A stretch of 5,216 nt of DNA from Clostridiales bacterium. GTDB lineage: Bacteria > Bacillota > Clostridia > Lachnospirales > WQUN01. The position numbers and the translations under genes are program-made. The stretch's first letter is position 1. Each line of letters opens with the position of its first letter. Positions 1 through 5,216 of this stretch are shown here, one piece after another. The stretch is from assembly GCA_031269415.1 (NCBI GenBank), contig JAISZF010000292.1, positions 1-5,216 of the forward strand, written 5' to 3'. The notes under the pieces were generated by a model. It saw only the letters and a program-made list of their open reading frames with translations, was not told where the DNA came from and did no database searches.

Positions 1-878
1 CTGTAGGACTCTTTATTCGTCCGCGCCTTAAAATACGGCTGTCGTATCGCGGTTATAACAGCCTCCGCCTCCGGGTTTTCGGCGAATACGAGCGAGTCCG
101 AGGCGTAACGCCCCGGAAGTTTCGACGGGTCTATACTGAAATTAAACATGCCGGATTCCTCCAGCGCGGAAGCGACAGTGGAAAGCGGTTTGAGCCAGCG
201 TGAGCCGTTCTTCGCGAATACTTTATCCTCTATATACCCCCAGCCCTCTTTCTGAATGGGAATACGCCCGAAATACACCTCCCGCTGAAAAGGGTTCAGC
301 CTTACCTCAGTATGCTTTTGAAGCGCGTTGATTTTAGCGGCCTTTTTCAGGCCCGACAATCTTAATAGACACTCCAGCGCCCTCGGCCGATCCTTATCGG
401 ATAGAATATGCTCGTAAGCGTTCATGAACTCAAAACGGTTGCGCTGAAGCAGTCGCCTGAAATCCAGCGTATTCAACAGATCGGCGGCGCTGTCGGGGTA
501 TCGCCTCGCGTAGTCCGCGAAGGATCTCATTGTCGTTATCGTTACGCCTTCATCCGTCTGTATGGAAGCGGCGGTAATGGTGAGGGTTATGGGAATGTAT
601 TTTTCACCGCCGTTCGATGTAAGCACCGCGCCGGTGCGTATGACATCCCCGGCGCTGTAACCCTCCGCGGAGATACGGTAATAAACGCGGCGGGGACCGT
701 CAAATTCCGTTGGGGTAAACTCGGCGCAGGCGTTACGCGGGGTTATCCTGCCGGACAACCGGCCCCCGCCCGTGTTGCGGATAAAGAACGAACCCTCGTA
801 TACGCTGTGCGTCTCGGCCTCGATTTCATCTATATCAGCCGAGAGCTCCGGCAGGGGGTACTCAAATTGGGCAAGCAT
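1..878 (-). CDS. N-terminal part of a large DUF5717-like protein (runs off the left edge)
   Basis: Partial gene: 292 codons are visible and the frame is still open at base 1. The start is ATG at 878-876, the first start after an in-frame stop, with AGGGGG at 894-889 about 10 bases upstream and lying on the stop codon of the preceding gene. No signal peptide or membrane segment is seen. Residues about 22-103 read as a beta-sandwich (FFIRNTGGGRLSGRI, then VYYRISAEGYSAGDVIRTG and a SNGGEKYIPITLTI strand pair). Residues 115-185 are helical and rich in Arg, Leu and Ala. A second beta-rich section begins near 190 and contains GWGYIEDKVF at 212-221. By recollection this order matches the N-terminus of the DUF5717 family, clostridial proteins of roughly a thousand residues and unknown function. 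I infer a cytoplasmic scaffold or envelope-associated partner of the upstream membrane protein. The gene is certain; the family call is tentative. Confidence 0.7.
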   Translation of the reverse strand, partial: MLAQFEYPLPELSADIDEIEAETHSVYEGSFFIRNTGGGRLSGRITPRNACAEFTPTEFDGPRRVYYRISAEGYSAGDVIRTGAVLTSNGGEKYIPITLTITAASIQTDEGVTITTMRSFADYARRYPDSAADLLNTLDFRRLLQRNRFEFMNAYEHILSDKDRPRALECLLRLSGLKKAAKINALQKHTEVRLNPFQREVYFGRIPIQKEGWGYIEDKVFAKNGSRWLKPLSTVASALEESGMFNFSIDPSKLPGRYASDSLVFAENPEAEAVITAIRQPYFKARTNKESY

Positions 879-888
879 TACAAAGACG

Positions 889-894
889 CCCCCT
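889..894 (-). promoter_or_regulatory. Shine-Dalgarno site of the DUF5717-like gene
   Basis: AGGGGG on the minus strand overlaps the TAG stop of the upstream membrane-protein gene and lies 10 bases before the ATG at 878. It decides the start of a gene whose own end is outside the window, and it suggests translational coupling. Confidence 0.6.
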
Positions 895-2224
895 ACAGCA
901 GTTTATTATCCAGCGCTTCAAAACGCAGGTTCATTTGATCATTCATGTTGACGATAGCGCCGGTCTCGTTACGGCTCTGTTCAGCCAACTGCTCGAAGAG
1001 CGCGGCGAGCCGCGAGGTCAATTCCTGGTTGGCGGCGGTTATCTTGTTTATATTGTTCTGCAGTGCGGAATTGAGCGACTGATAAGCGCCGGCCATATGA
1101 TAGTCCACAATACTGCCGAAGCCGTCCCCCATCTTCTGGGTTATAGACTGCAAACTGGACTCGTACTGCCCCAGCGCGTCCTGAAGCGCACCCTGATTCT
1201 TTTCAATATATTGAATATGCCCCTCTAAAACGGCGAGCGATTGCTTATATCCGTCGGAACTCTCTTTCAGCTCCTTGCCGGACAGGGCGAGCATGTCTAT
1301 ATGCTCCGATACCTTGGCCAGCTCGGCGGACAGCGATTTGACGTGAGTCTTTAACACCCCATCCAATTCGCCGGAGGCCAACCTGAGCTGATTCGCGAGG
1401 CCCTCAAATTTAAGCATAGATTCGTTATTCTTAGTCTGCGCGGACGCCGCGGAACTCAGCACCGCGGCCCATTCTTGCAGCGGCTTGTCCAGCACCGCGC
1501 CTATGCCGGTCATTTCGCTGGAAAGCTCTTTCATGGTTAAGCGCAGCGCGCCCGAAAGATTTTCTTCCAGGCTTGTAATTACCTTGCTCAGCGTATCGGC
1601 CTGGTTTTTGAGCGCGGTTGTAATCTCGCTTTTAAAACGCAGCAAAATAGTGCCGAAATCGCCGGCGTAAAACTGCCCGACTTCCCGTTCCACATACTCC
1701 TCCAGCTCCGCGGACAGCCGAGCGGATACAAGCTGAAAGTCAAACAGGGCGGCGAATAGCCTTAAAATGGCGAAAATTCCAACTGCAGCCACGCCGAACA
1801 TGACGTTGTAATTCTCGTAAGCGCTGAAAATCACCGCCAGCGCGAACCCGACTACAGGCAGCATCGGCTCAAACCCGAGAACGCACCGCGATATACTGTC
1901 GTAACTCCATCCGATAAACGAGAGCCTAAGCGTGTATTTCTGCACAATCGCGGTTAAATGCACCCCGGAGGTATTTTTTTCCGCGACCTTTATGTAGTCC
2001 GCTATGATGTTTTTCAGCATACCGAACCGCGCTTTCTCCAAATCGGAACGGACGTTTATCGGTTTGGCGTTGAGCCTGAACAGGCCGAAGTGCGTCTGAA
2101 ACCCCACGCAGACTATGACGCGCAGGATAACGATTAATAGGCTCAGCCCCAGGTAAGCCCCGAACACATAGGGGATATTCTCGCTCCTGCTCAGCATATC
2201 TATAAGATTATTAACATAAGCCAT
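893..2224 (-). CDS. Membrane protein with three predicted transmembrane segments and a long coiled-coil tail, function unknown
   Basis: 443 residues. Membrane segment 1 is at about 17-42 (YVFGAYLGLSLLIVILRVIV). A charged stretch of about 75 residues follows. Segments 2 and 3 are at about 118-135 and 139-163. From 165 to the end the protein is almost entirely helical, with Leu/Ala heptads and many Gln, Asn, Ser and Glu, suggesting a coiled coil of some 270 residues. This order (one helix, cytoplasmic stretch, helical pair, long tail) resembles MotA/TolQ/ExbB proteins and especially the motor subunit ZorA. I do not see the family's clear TM2 signature, and no ExbD/MotB/ZorB-type partner is visible, so this is only a topological likeness. 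The start ATG at 2224 has AGGAGGG just upstream. It lies 8 bases after coaW and 14 bases before the DUF5717-like gene, so it belongs to the same operon. A coiled-coil scaffold anchored in the membrane is an equally good reading. Confidence 0.85.
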   Translation of the reverse strand: MAYVNNLIDMLSRSENIPYVFGAYLGLSLLIVILRVIVCVGFQTHFGLFRLNAKPINVRSDLEKARFGMLKNIIADYIKVAEKNTSGVHLTAIVQKYTLRLSFIGWSYDSISRCVLGFEPMLPVVGFALAVIFSAYENYNVMFGVAAVGIFAILRLFAALFDFQLVSARLSAELEEYVEREVGQFYAGDFGTILLRFKSEITTALKNQADTLSKVITSLEENLSGALRLTMKELSSEMTGIGAVLDKPLQEWAAVLSSAASAQTKNNESMLKFEGLANQLRLASGELDGVLKTHVKSLSAELAKVSEHIDMLALSGKELKESSDGYKQSLAVLEGHIQYIEKNQGALQDALGQYESSLQSITQKMGDGFGSIVDYHMAGAYQSLNSALQNNINKITAANQELTSRLAALFEQLAEQSRNETGAIVNMNDQMNLRFEALDNKLL

Positions 2225-2227
2225 AAG

Positions 2228-2234
2228 CCCTCCT
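2228..2234 (-). promoter_or_regulatory. Shine-Dalgarno site overlapping the coaW stop codon
   Basis: AGGAGGG on the minus strand shares bases with the TAG of coaW. Only 3-4 bases separate it from the ATG at 2224, which is short for a spacer. No other in-frame ATG occurs until codon 10, so this start is preferred. Ribosomes ending coaW could reinitiate here. Confidence 0.65.
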
Positions 2235-3081
2235 AAAAGCCTTCCACGCGGACATATTGCTTACCGAGTGGATAAGCCAGCGCGGCGCCCACGGCTGTCG
2301 CGTATTCCGCGTTATTGGGAATAATAAAATCCACCGAAAACAAACGACGGAGTATCTCAAACACATCCTTGCATTGGGGCATAACCGACAGGTTGCCTAT
2401 CAGCGCCACGTTATTGACGCCGGTGCCGCGCACCGCGAAAATGGCTGTCATTCCGATAGTCTGCAGAACCAAATTTATAATGCCCAGCGCAATATCTCCG
2501 GTGGTCGCCACGTCGCTGATACGCCCGAAATTCGAGGCCGTCGTGTAAGGGGGCAGGCCGGGCAGCAAATCCTTGGTGAGATCGCCGACCATAAGATCCA
2601 CATTCGAGAGATCCCCGCCCTCAGCCGCTTTTATTACCAATTCTATATCGCGTATATTCAGCATCCGGCTGGACAGCCCCAAAATCGTGCCGCCTCCGAT
2701 ACCCGTACCGCCTATATGTTTAATACTATCCTCGGAAGCCTCAACCAGCGCGGTGCCCGTCCCCATGCTGACAATAATCGCGTGGGAAAGCCCCGTTAAA
2801 AACAGCCCGCCCAGCCCGTTCGCCAGAAATTCCTCTACCTTTGCCGTTGGCAGGCCGTAAATCGGCCTGCCGATATATGACGCGCCCACGCCCGTAATCA
2901 TAATCTGTTCGACGGAGTTCAGCGGCAGGTTGTTCCCGTCAATGAACTTGCCGAACGCCCCGAACAGCGAAGCCACCGGATCGGTGGCCCGAACCAGCAT
3001 CGGCGTGATGATCGCGCCGTCCTGAACGCCCACGATTTTAGTCGTGCTGCCGCCGATATCAATGCCGATTATTATACTCAT
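2233..3081 (-). CDS. coaW: Type II pantothenate kinase
   Basis: 282 residues, close to the usual length of bacterial type II PanK. It phosphorylates pantothenate with ATP, the first committed step of coenzyme A synthesis in the cytoplasm. Visible motifs of the acetate/sugar kinase-Hsp70-actin fold are the N-terminal phosphate loop GIDIGGSTTK at 6-15, VEEF at 82-85 carrying the likely catalytic glutamate, SMGTGT at 105-110, and the family-typical GGTGIGGGTILGLS at 124-137. These are followed by NVDLMVGDL at 160-168, TASNFG at 181-186, DIALGI at 196-201, LQTIGM at 206-211 and a C-terminal YATAVGAALAYP stretch. Type II enzymes (Fumble family) in Staphylococcus aureus are known to resist feedback by CoA; that is family knowledge, not seen here. 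The ATG lies inside the end of the upstream methyltransferase gene (23-bp overlap) with only a weak GGGG upstream, so coupled translation is likely. All expected motifs are intact. Confidence 0.93.
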   Translation of the reverse strand: MSIIIGIDIGGSTTKIVGVQDGAIITPMLVRATDPVASLFGAFGKFIDGNNLPLNSVEQIMITGVGASYIGRPIYGLPTAKVEEFLANGLGGLFLTGLSHAIIVSMGTGTALVEASEDSIKHIGGTGIGGGTILGLSSRMLNIRDIELVIKAAEGGDLSNVDLMVGDLTKDLLPGLPPYTTASNFGRISDVATTGDIALGIINLVLQTIGMTAIFAVRGTGVNNVALIGNLSVMPQCKDVFEILRRLFSVDFIIPNNAEYATAVGAALAYPLGKQYVRVEGF

Positions 3082-4315
3082 ATATCAACGCCCCATATCT
3101 TTCAGCGATGGTTTTCATTTGACGCGAAGTCTCCGGATCAAGTCCGGTTATGTTCATCATAGGCCGCCCTCGGTAGATCCTGAACGCGGCTTCGGCGGCT
3201 TCCGGGTCTGATGTTTGAACAGACAGCGGCATTTTCAGGGACAATTCCTGAAGATAGCCGACCGCTTTGGGAAGCGAAGCGCCGTCGATAATCAAATTGA
3301 TTACCTCCGCGCCGTCGTCCTCCAGATCGAACGCCTCGTTGGCCAAGGCATCAAAATCACCGAAATAATCCGTACCGATATACCCAAACTCAGTCTTTCC
3401 ATTTTTAAACCGGATAGCGCGGCTGGCTGATGAGAGCCATTCGAATTTTTGCCCGTGATTCAGCTTATTTTTAATACCCGCGCAGGCTTGAACCGCGGCT
3501 TTGATGTGCGCGGGCGTTGTCCCGCAGCAACCGCCGATCAGCTTCACGCCCTTTTTCGCCATCTTCCGCATGGTATCAGCGAATTCGCCCGGAAGGAGTT
3601 TGTAACGCGCCTTGCCGTCTACCGTTTCCGGCATCCCGGCGTTGGGCTGCGCGACGAGCGGAACCGCCGCGCATTCCAGAAACATGGGCAGAATCTTTAA
3701 GAGAGCGTCCGGCCCGACGCCGCAGTTCGCGCCCAGCGCGCTGACCCCCAGCGCCTGCGCCATTGAGGTGAAACAGTAGGGATCAGTTCCCATTACGGTC
3801 CGACCGTTTTCATTGAATGTCATGGAACAAACCACCGGCAGTCCCGTGGATTTAGCCGCCAGGATTGCCGCCTTCATCTCCAGCAAATCCGTCATGGTTT
3901 CGATAATAACCAGATCCGCCCCGAGCGCCGACGCTTGCGAGGCCATTTCTTTATAGCCGTTATAACATTCCTCGAATGACAAATCGCCCATGGGGGAAAG
4001 CAGACGCCCCGTTGGCCCCATGTCAAAGGCGATTAACGAGTTTGGTTTAGACACGGCGGCCGCGCGCGCGTTTTTAAAAGCCGCGTCTATTATTTTTTCT
4101 CTGTTCGCGCTTTCATACGCGGTAAATGTATTAGTGCTTATTATATCAGCCCCGGCGTCCAAGTACTCTCTATGTATCTCAATAACCCGCTCCGGACGCG
4201 TAATATTCCAATCAACGGGTGATTCGCCCGCAGGCAGCCCTCTCGATTGCATTAGCGCTCCCATGCTGCCATCGAAAAATAATATTTCCTGTCCTATTCT
4301 ATCAGTAAAAGTCAT
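3059..4315 (-). CDS. Homocysteine S-methyltransferase family protein (MetH N-terminal domain plus pterin-domain stub)
   Basis: 418 residues. Residues 1-285 are a homocysteine methyltransferase barrel: FFDGSMGALMQ at 13-23, STNTF at 60-64, GPTGRLLSPMGDLSFEE at 100-116, and NENGRTVMGTDP at 168-179. The zinc thiolate ligands are expected to be C198 (GANCG) and C263/C264 (GGCCGTTP). Residues about 300-418 resemble only the first half of the MetH methyltetrahydrofolate-binding barrel (EDDGAEVINL, PLSVQTSDPEAAEAAFRIYRGRPMMNI). The opening pterin motif is degraded and the usual Asp of the DSS motif is Gln at 367. Full MetH is about 800-1200 residues with cobalamin-binding domains, which are absent. 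The next gene begins inside this one and is intact, so a recent frameshift is unlikely. The start ATG at 4315 has GGAAGGGG 6 bases upstream. It probably transfers methyl groups to homocysteine to give methionine. The donor is uncertain: a partner corrinoid protein, S-methylmethionine or another. Confidence 0.88.
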   Translation of the reverse strand: MTFTDRIGQEILFFDGSMGALMQSRGLPAGESPVDWNITRPERVIEIHREYLDAGADIISTNTFTAYESANREKIIDAAFKNARAAAVSKPNSLIAFDMGPTGRLLSPMGDLSFEECYNGYKEMASQASALGADLVIIETMTDLLEMKAAILAAKSTGLPVVCSMTFNENGRTVMGTDPYCFTSMAQALGVSALGANCGVGPDALLKILPMFLECAAVPLVAQPNAGMPETVDGKARYKLLPGEFADTMRKMAKKGVKLIGGCCGTTPAHIKAAVQACAGIKNKLNHGQKFEWLSSASRAIRFKNGKTEFGYIGTDYFGDFDALANEAFDLEDDGAEVINLIIDGASLPKAVGYLQELSLKMPLSVQTSDPEAAEAAFRIYRGRPMMNITGLDPETSRQMKTIAERYGALIYEYNNRH

Positions 4316-4321
4316 CGTATT

Positions 4322-4329
4322 CCCCTTCC
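4322..4329 (-). promoter_or_regulatory. Shine-Dalgarno site of the methyltransferase gene
   Basis: GGAAGGGG on the minus strand is followed by 6 bases and then the ATG at 4315. It supports this start codon for the first gene of the operon. Confidence 0.7.
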
Positions 4330-4342
4330 GGACAGAATTTTC

Positions 4343-4378
4343 ATTATACAGATTAACGCTATTTGGGCTTTATGTCAA
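4343..4378 (-). promoter_or_regulatory. Candidate promoter of the methyltransferase-coaW operon
   Basis: A perfect TATAAT (-10) is at 4348-4343, putting a transcript start near 4336 and giving a leader of only about 20 bases. A perfect TTGACA is at 4378-4373, but the gap to the -10 is 24 bp, well over the usual 16-18 bp. No good -35 lies at normal distance. The promoter may therefore be weak or activator-dependent, or the TTGACA may serve as part of an operator. The short leader leaves no room for a riboswitch or T-box. Confidence 0.5.
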
Positions 4379-4411
4379 ATATGGGATTCGTGATGAGCAT
4401 GATTTGACATA
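4371..4411. repeat. 10-bp perfect inverted repeat, possible operator
   Basis: Arms TATGTCAAAT (4371-4380) and ATTTGACATA (4402-4411) are exact reverse complements 21 bp apart. Pairing can continue inward by ATG/CAT if one G is bulged. Each arm carries a TTGACA, one per strand, so the repeat coincides with the -35 elements of two diverging promoter candidates. It could be a regulator binding site or simply the result of two similar -35 regions. Confidence 0.45.
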
Positions 4412-4432
4412 GCGCGCCTATTCCAATAAAAT
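4404..4432 (+). promoter_or_regulatory. Near-consensus sigma-70-type promoter on the plus strand
   Basis: TTGACA at 4404-4409, a 17-bp spacer, and TAAAAT at 4427-4432. This is the best-matching promoter in the window, yet it points away from the operon and into the intergenic region. A transcript would start near 4439 and meet the hairpin at 4547-4580 after about 140 bases. No convincing protein-coding gene lies in that path. It may drive a small RNA, a transcript antisense to the tupA 3' end, or nothing. Confidence 0.45.
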
Positions 4433-4445
4433 GTAACTACTCAGA
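4428..4445. repeat. Direct repeat, copy 1 (18 bp)
   Basis: AAAATGTAACTACTCAGA. It is identical to copy 2 at 4495-4512, and the likeness extends a few bases either side (CCAA before, CA after, with small differences). It overlaps the -10 of the plus-strand promoter candidate. On the minus strand the core reads CTGAGTAGTTACA. Its nature is not recognised. Confidence 0.8.
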
Positions 4446-4452
4446 ACACCTT

Positions 4453-4460
4453 CCCCCCCC
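4453..4460. repeat. C8 homopolymer tract
   Basis: Eight consecutive C on the plus strand lie between the two direct repeats. Such tracts are prone to slippage. An A8 tract at 4491-4498 runs into copy 2 of the repeat. Confidence 0.8.
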
Positions 4461-4494
4461 AGGAAATAAACCAAAATAATATAGACCTCCAAAA

Positions 4495-4512
4495 AAAATG
4501 TAACTACTCAGA
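4495..4512. repeat. Direct repeat, copy 2 (18 bp)
   Basis: Exact second copy of the repeat at 4428-4445, 67 bp away in the same orientation. The 49 bp between the copies contain the C8 tract and the start of the A8 tract and show no coding potential. Because the copies are direct, they are not the paired ends of a single insertion sequence. Confidence 0.8.
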
Positions 4513-4546
4513 GCAATTAATGTTTGCGTTAAATAGAGTGTCCAAG

Positions 4547-4580
4547 AAACGCCCTGTGGAAATTTATCCACAGGGCGTTT
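4547..4580 (-). terminator. Intrinsic terminator downstream of tupA, possibly bidirectional
   Basis: Perfect 14-bp inverted repeat: arm AAACGCCCTGTGGA at 4547-4560, 6-base loop, arm TCCACAGGGCGTTT at 4567-4580. The stem is GC-rich and in the minus direction ends in GTTTCTT, a modest U-rich run, 74 bases after the tupA stop. The symmetric A/T ends mean it could also stop plus-strand transcripts. It separates the tupA unit from the operon to its left. Confidence 0.85.
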
Positions 4581-4653
4581 ACTGGTTTCCAAACAAGATC
4601 GGCATCATCGCCGCCGTCCTTACAAAGAGCCTTAATTATCTAGTCGAACCCTA

Positions 4654-5216
4654 TCACGCGTTCGGAACAAACAACTTCTGCCCGTTCTTGCTATAACTCC
4701 CGATAAGCTCCTGGCCTTCCGCAGAAGTGATAAAGTCCGTAAACGCTTGGGCGGCCTTCGAGTTCAGGTTGGGGTACTTCTCCGGATTCACGGTAATGAC
4801 ACCATACGGATTGAACAAAACCGGATCGCCCTGAACCACGATCTTCATGTTCGTAAGCTTATCCATAGCGGAACCCCATGTGCCGCTGTCAGTCAGTGTA
4901 TAGCCGTTCATCTCCGAAGCCATGTTCAGCAGATCCAGCATACCCAATCCGGTTTCCAGATACCACTTATATTCCGCGGCGTTCGGGGTAATCTCCGCCA
5001 GTTTCCAAACGGCCAGTTCCTTCGTGTTCGTGCCGGACTTATCCGCGCGGGAAAGGAATGTCGATTTAGCGGCGGCAATCTTGGCGAACGCGTCCTTCGC
5101 CAGTTCTTCTCCGGAGACGCCCGCCGGATCGGCTGTTGGGCCCACAATGTAGAAGAAGTTATACATAACATCCTTGCGGATTATGCCGTAGCCATCGGCG
5201 ATAAACTGATCCTCAG
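4654..5216 (-). CDS. tupA: TupA-like tungstate ABC transporter substrate-binding protein (C-terminal part, start outside window)
   Basis: The frame is open to the right edge: 186 residues precede the TGA at 4656-4654. The ATG at 5166 is internal, since the preceding codons (QFIADGYGIIRKDV) are conserved in the family, so the true start lies beyond base 5216. TupA is the extracytoplasmic lipoprotein or periplasmic component that binds tungstate, sometimes molybdate, for the TupBC importer. Fragment motifs typical of TupA are MYNFFYIVGPTADPAG at 17-32, the anion-contact loop FLSRADKSGT at 53-62, WYLETGLGM at 84-92, NMASE at 97-101, YTLTDSGT at 105-112, LFNPYGVITVNP at 133-144 and EGQELIG at 166-172. 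About two thirds of a usual 270-280 residue protein is present. The signal peptide and N-terminal TTT/S anion-binding motif are not visible. The gene is followed by a terminator, not by tupB or tupC. Anion specificity cannot be settled from this part. Confidence 0.9.
   Translation of the reverse strand, partial: EDQFIADGYGIIRKDVMYNFFYIVGPTADPAGVSGEELAKDAFAKIAAAKSTFLSRADKSGTNTKELAVWKLAEITPNAAEYKWYLETGLGMLDLLNMASEMNGYTLTDSGTWGSAMDKLTNMKIVVQGDPVLFNPYGVITVNPEKYPNLNSKAAQAFTDFITSAEGQELIGSYSKNGQKLFVPNA

Noticed and set aside
408..938. Plus-strand open frame of 176 codons
   Set aside because: It is antisense to the DUF5717-like gene, whose minus-strand frame is open throughout, has a good ribosome site and shows sensible protein composition.
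893..2224. Annotating the membrane protein as ZorA or a chemoreceptor
   Set aside because: Only topology and a coiled-coil tail agree. The TM2 signature, the ZorB partner and chemoreceptor signalling hairpin motifs were not seen.
2257..2799. Plus-strand open frame of 180 codons
   Set aside because: It is antisense to coaW, which has all its family motifs. Its own product is rich in His, Arg and Gln, as expected for a shadow frame.
3990..4412. Plus-strand open frame of 140 codons reaching into the intergenic region
   Set aside because: Most of it mirrors the conserved start of the methyltransferase gene, and no ribosome site was seen for it.
4371..4580. Insertion sequence or CRISPR array
   Set aside because: There is no transposase fragment, the two repeats are direct and not inverted, and two copies with unequal flanks do not make a CRISPR array.
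4316..4653. Riboswitch or T-box upstream of the methionine-related gene
   Set aside because: The likely leader is only about 20 bases, and no SAM, cobalamin or T-box consensus elements were recognised in the wider intergenic region.
4520..4696. Plus-strand reading frame of 58 codons downstream of the plus-strand promoter candidate
   Set aside because: It has no convincing Shine-Dalgarno site, runs through both arms of the terminator hairpin and is antisense to the last codons of tupA. The sequence looks dictated by those features, not by protein selection.

Overview
The window looks like a chromosomal segment of an anaerobic Firmicute, most likely class Clostridia. The reasons are a type II pantothenate kinase, a MetH-type homocysteine methyltransferase, a TupA-type oxyanion-binding protein, a large protein resembling the clostridial DUF5717 family, tight Shine-Dalgarno sites and short intergenic gaps. 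Genus and species cannot be read from the sequence. All five supported genes lie on the minus strand, so they are transcribed from right to left.

Right end (4654-5216): the C-terminal 186 residues of a TupA-like tungstate-binding protein whose start lies beyond the window. Its stop is followed by a strong 14-bp stem hairpin (4547-4580), a good intrinsic terminator. No permease or ATPase gene follows it.

Intergenic region (4316-4653, 338 bp): AT-richer than the genes. From right to left it holds the terminator, two 18-bp direct repeats separated by a C8 and an A8 tract, a near-consensus promoter pointing to the plus strand (towards no evident gene), a 10-bp inverted repeat whose arms each contain TTGACA, and a TATAAT about 20 bp before the next start codon. 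No T-box, SAM or cobalamin riboswitch was recognised.

Operon (1-4315): four genes head to tail. The first is a 418-aa homocysteine S-methyltransferase that keeps the zinc-thiolate domain but has only a stub of the MetH pterin barrel and no cobalamin domain. It overlaps by 23 bp a type II pantothenate kinase (coaW). Eight bases later comes a 443-aa protein with three membrane segments and a long coiled-coil tail, and 14 bases after that the N-terminal 292 residues of a large DUF5717-like protein that runs off the left edge. The overlaps, and the Shine-Dalgarno sites placed on preceding stop codons, imply one co-translated transcript.

The first two genes are C1/methionine and coenzyme A metabolism. 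The last two look like a membrane or envelope-associated module of unknown function. Why they share an operon is the main open question here. No mobile element, CRISPR array, tRNA or rRNA was seen.
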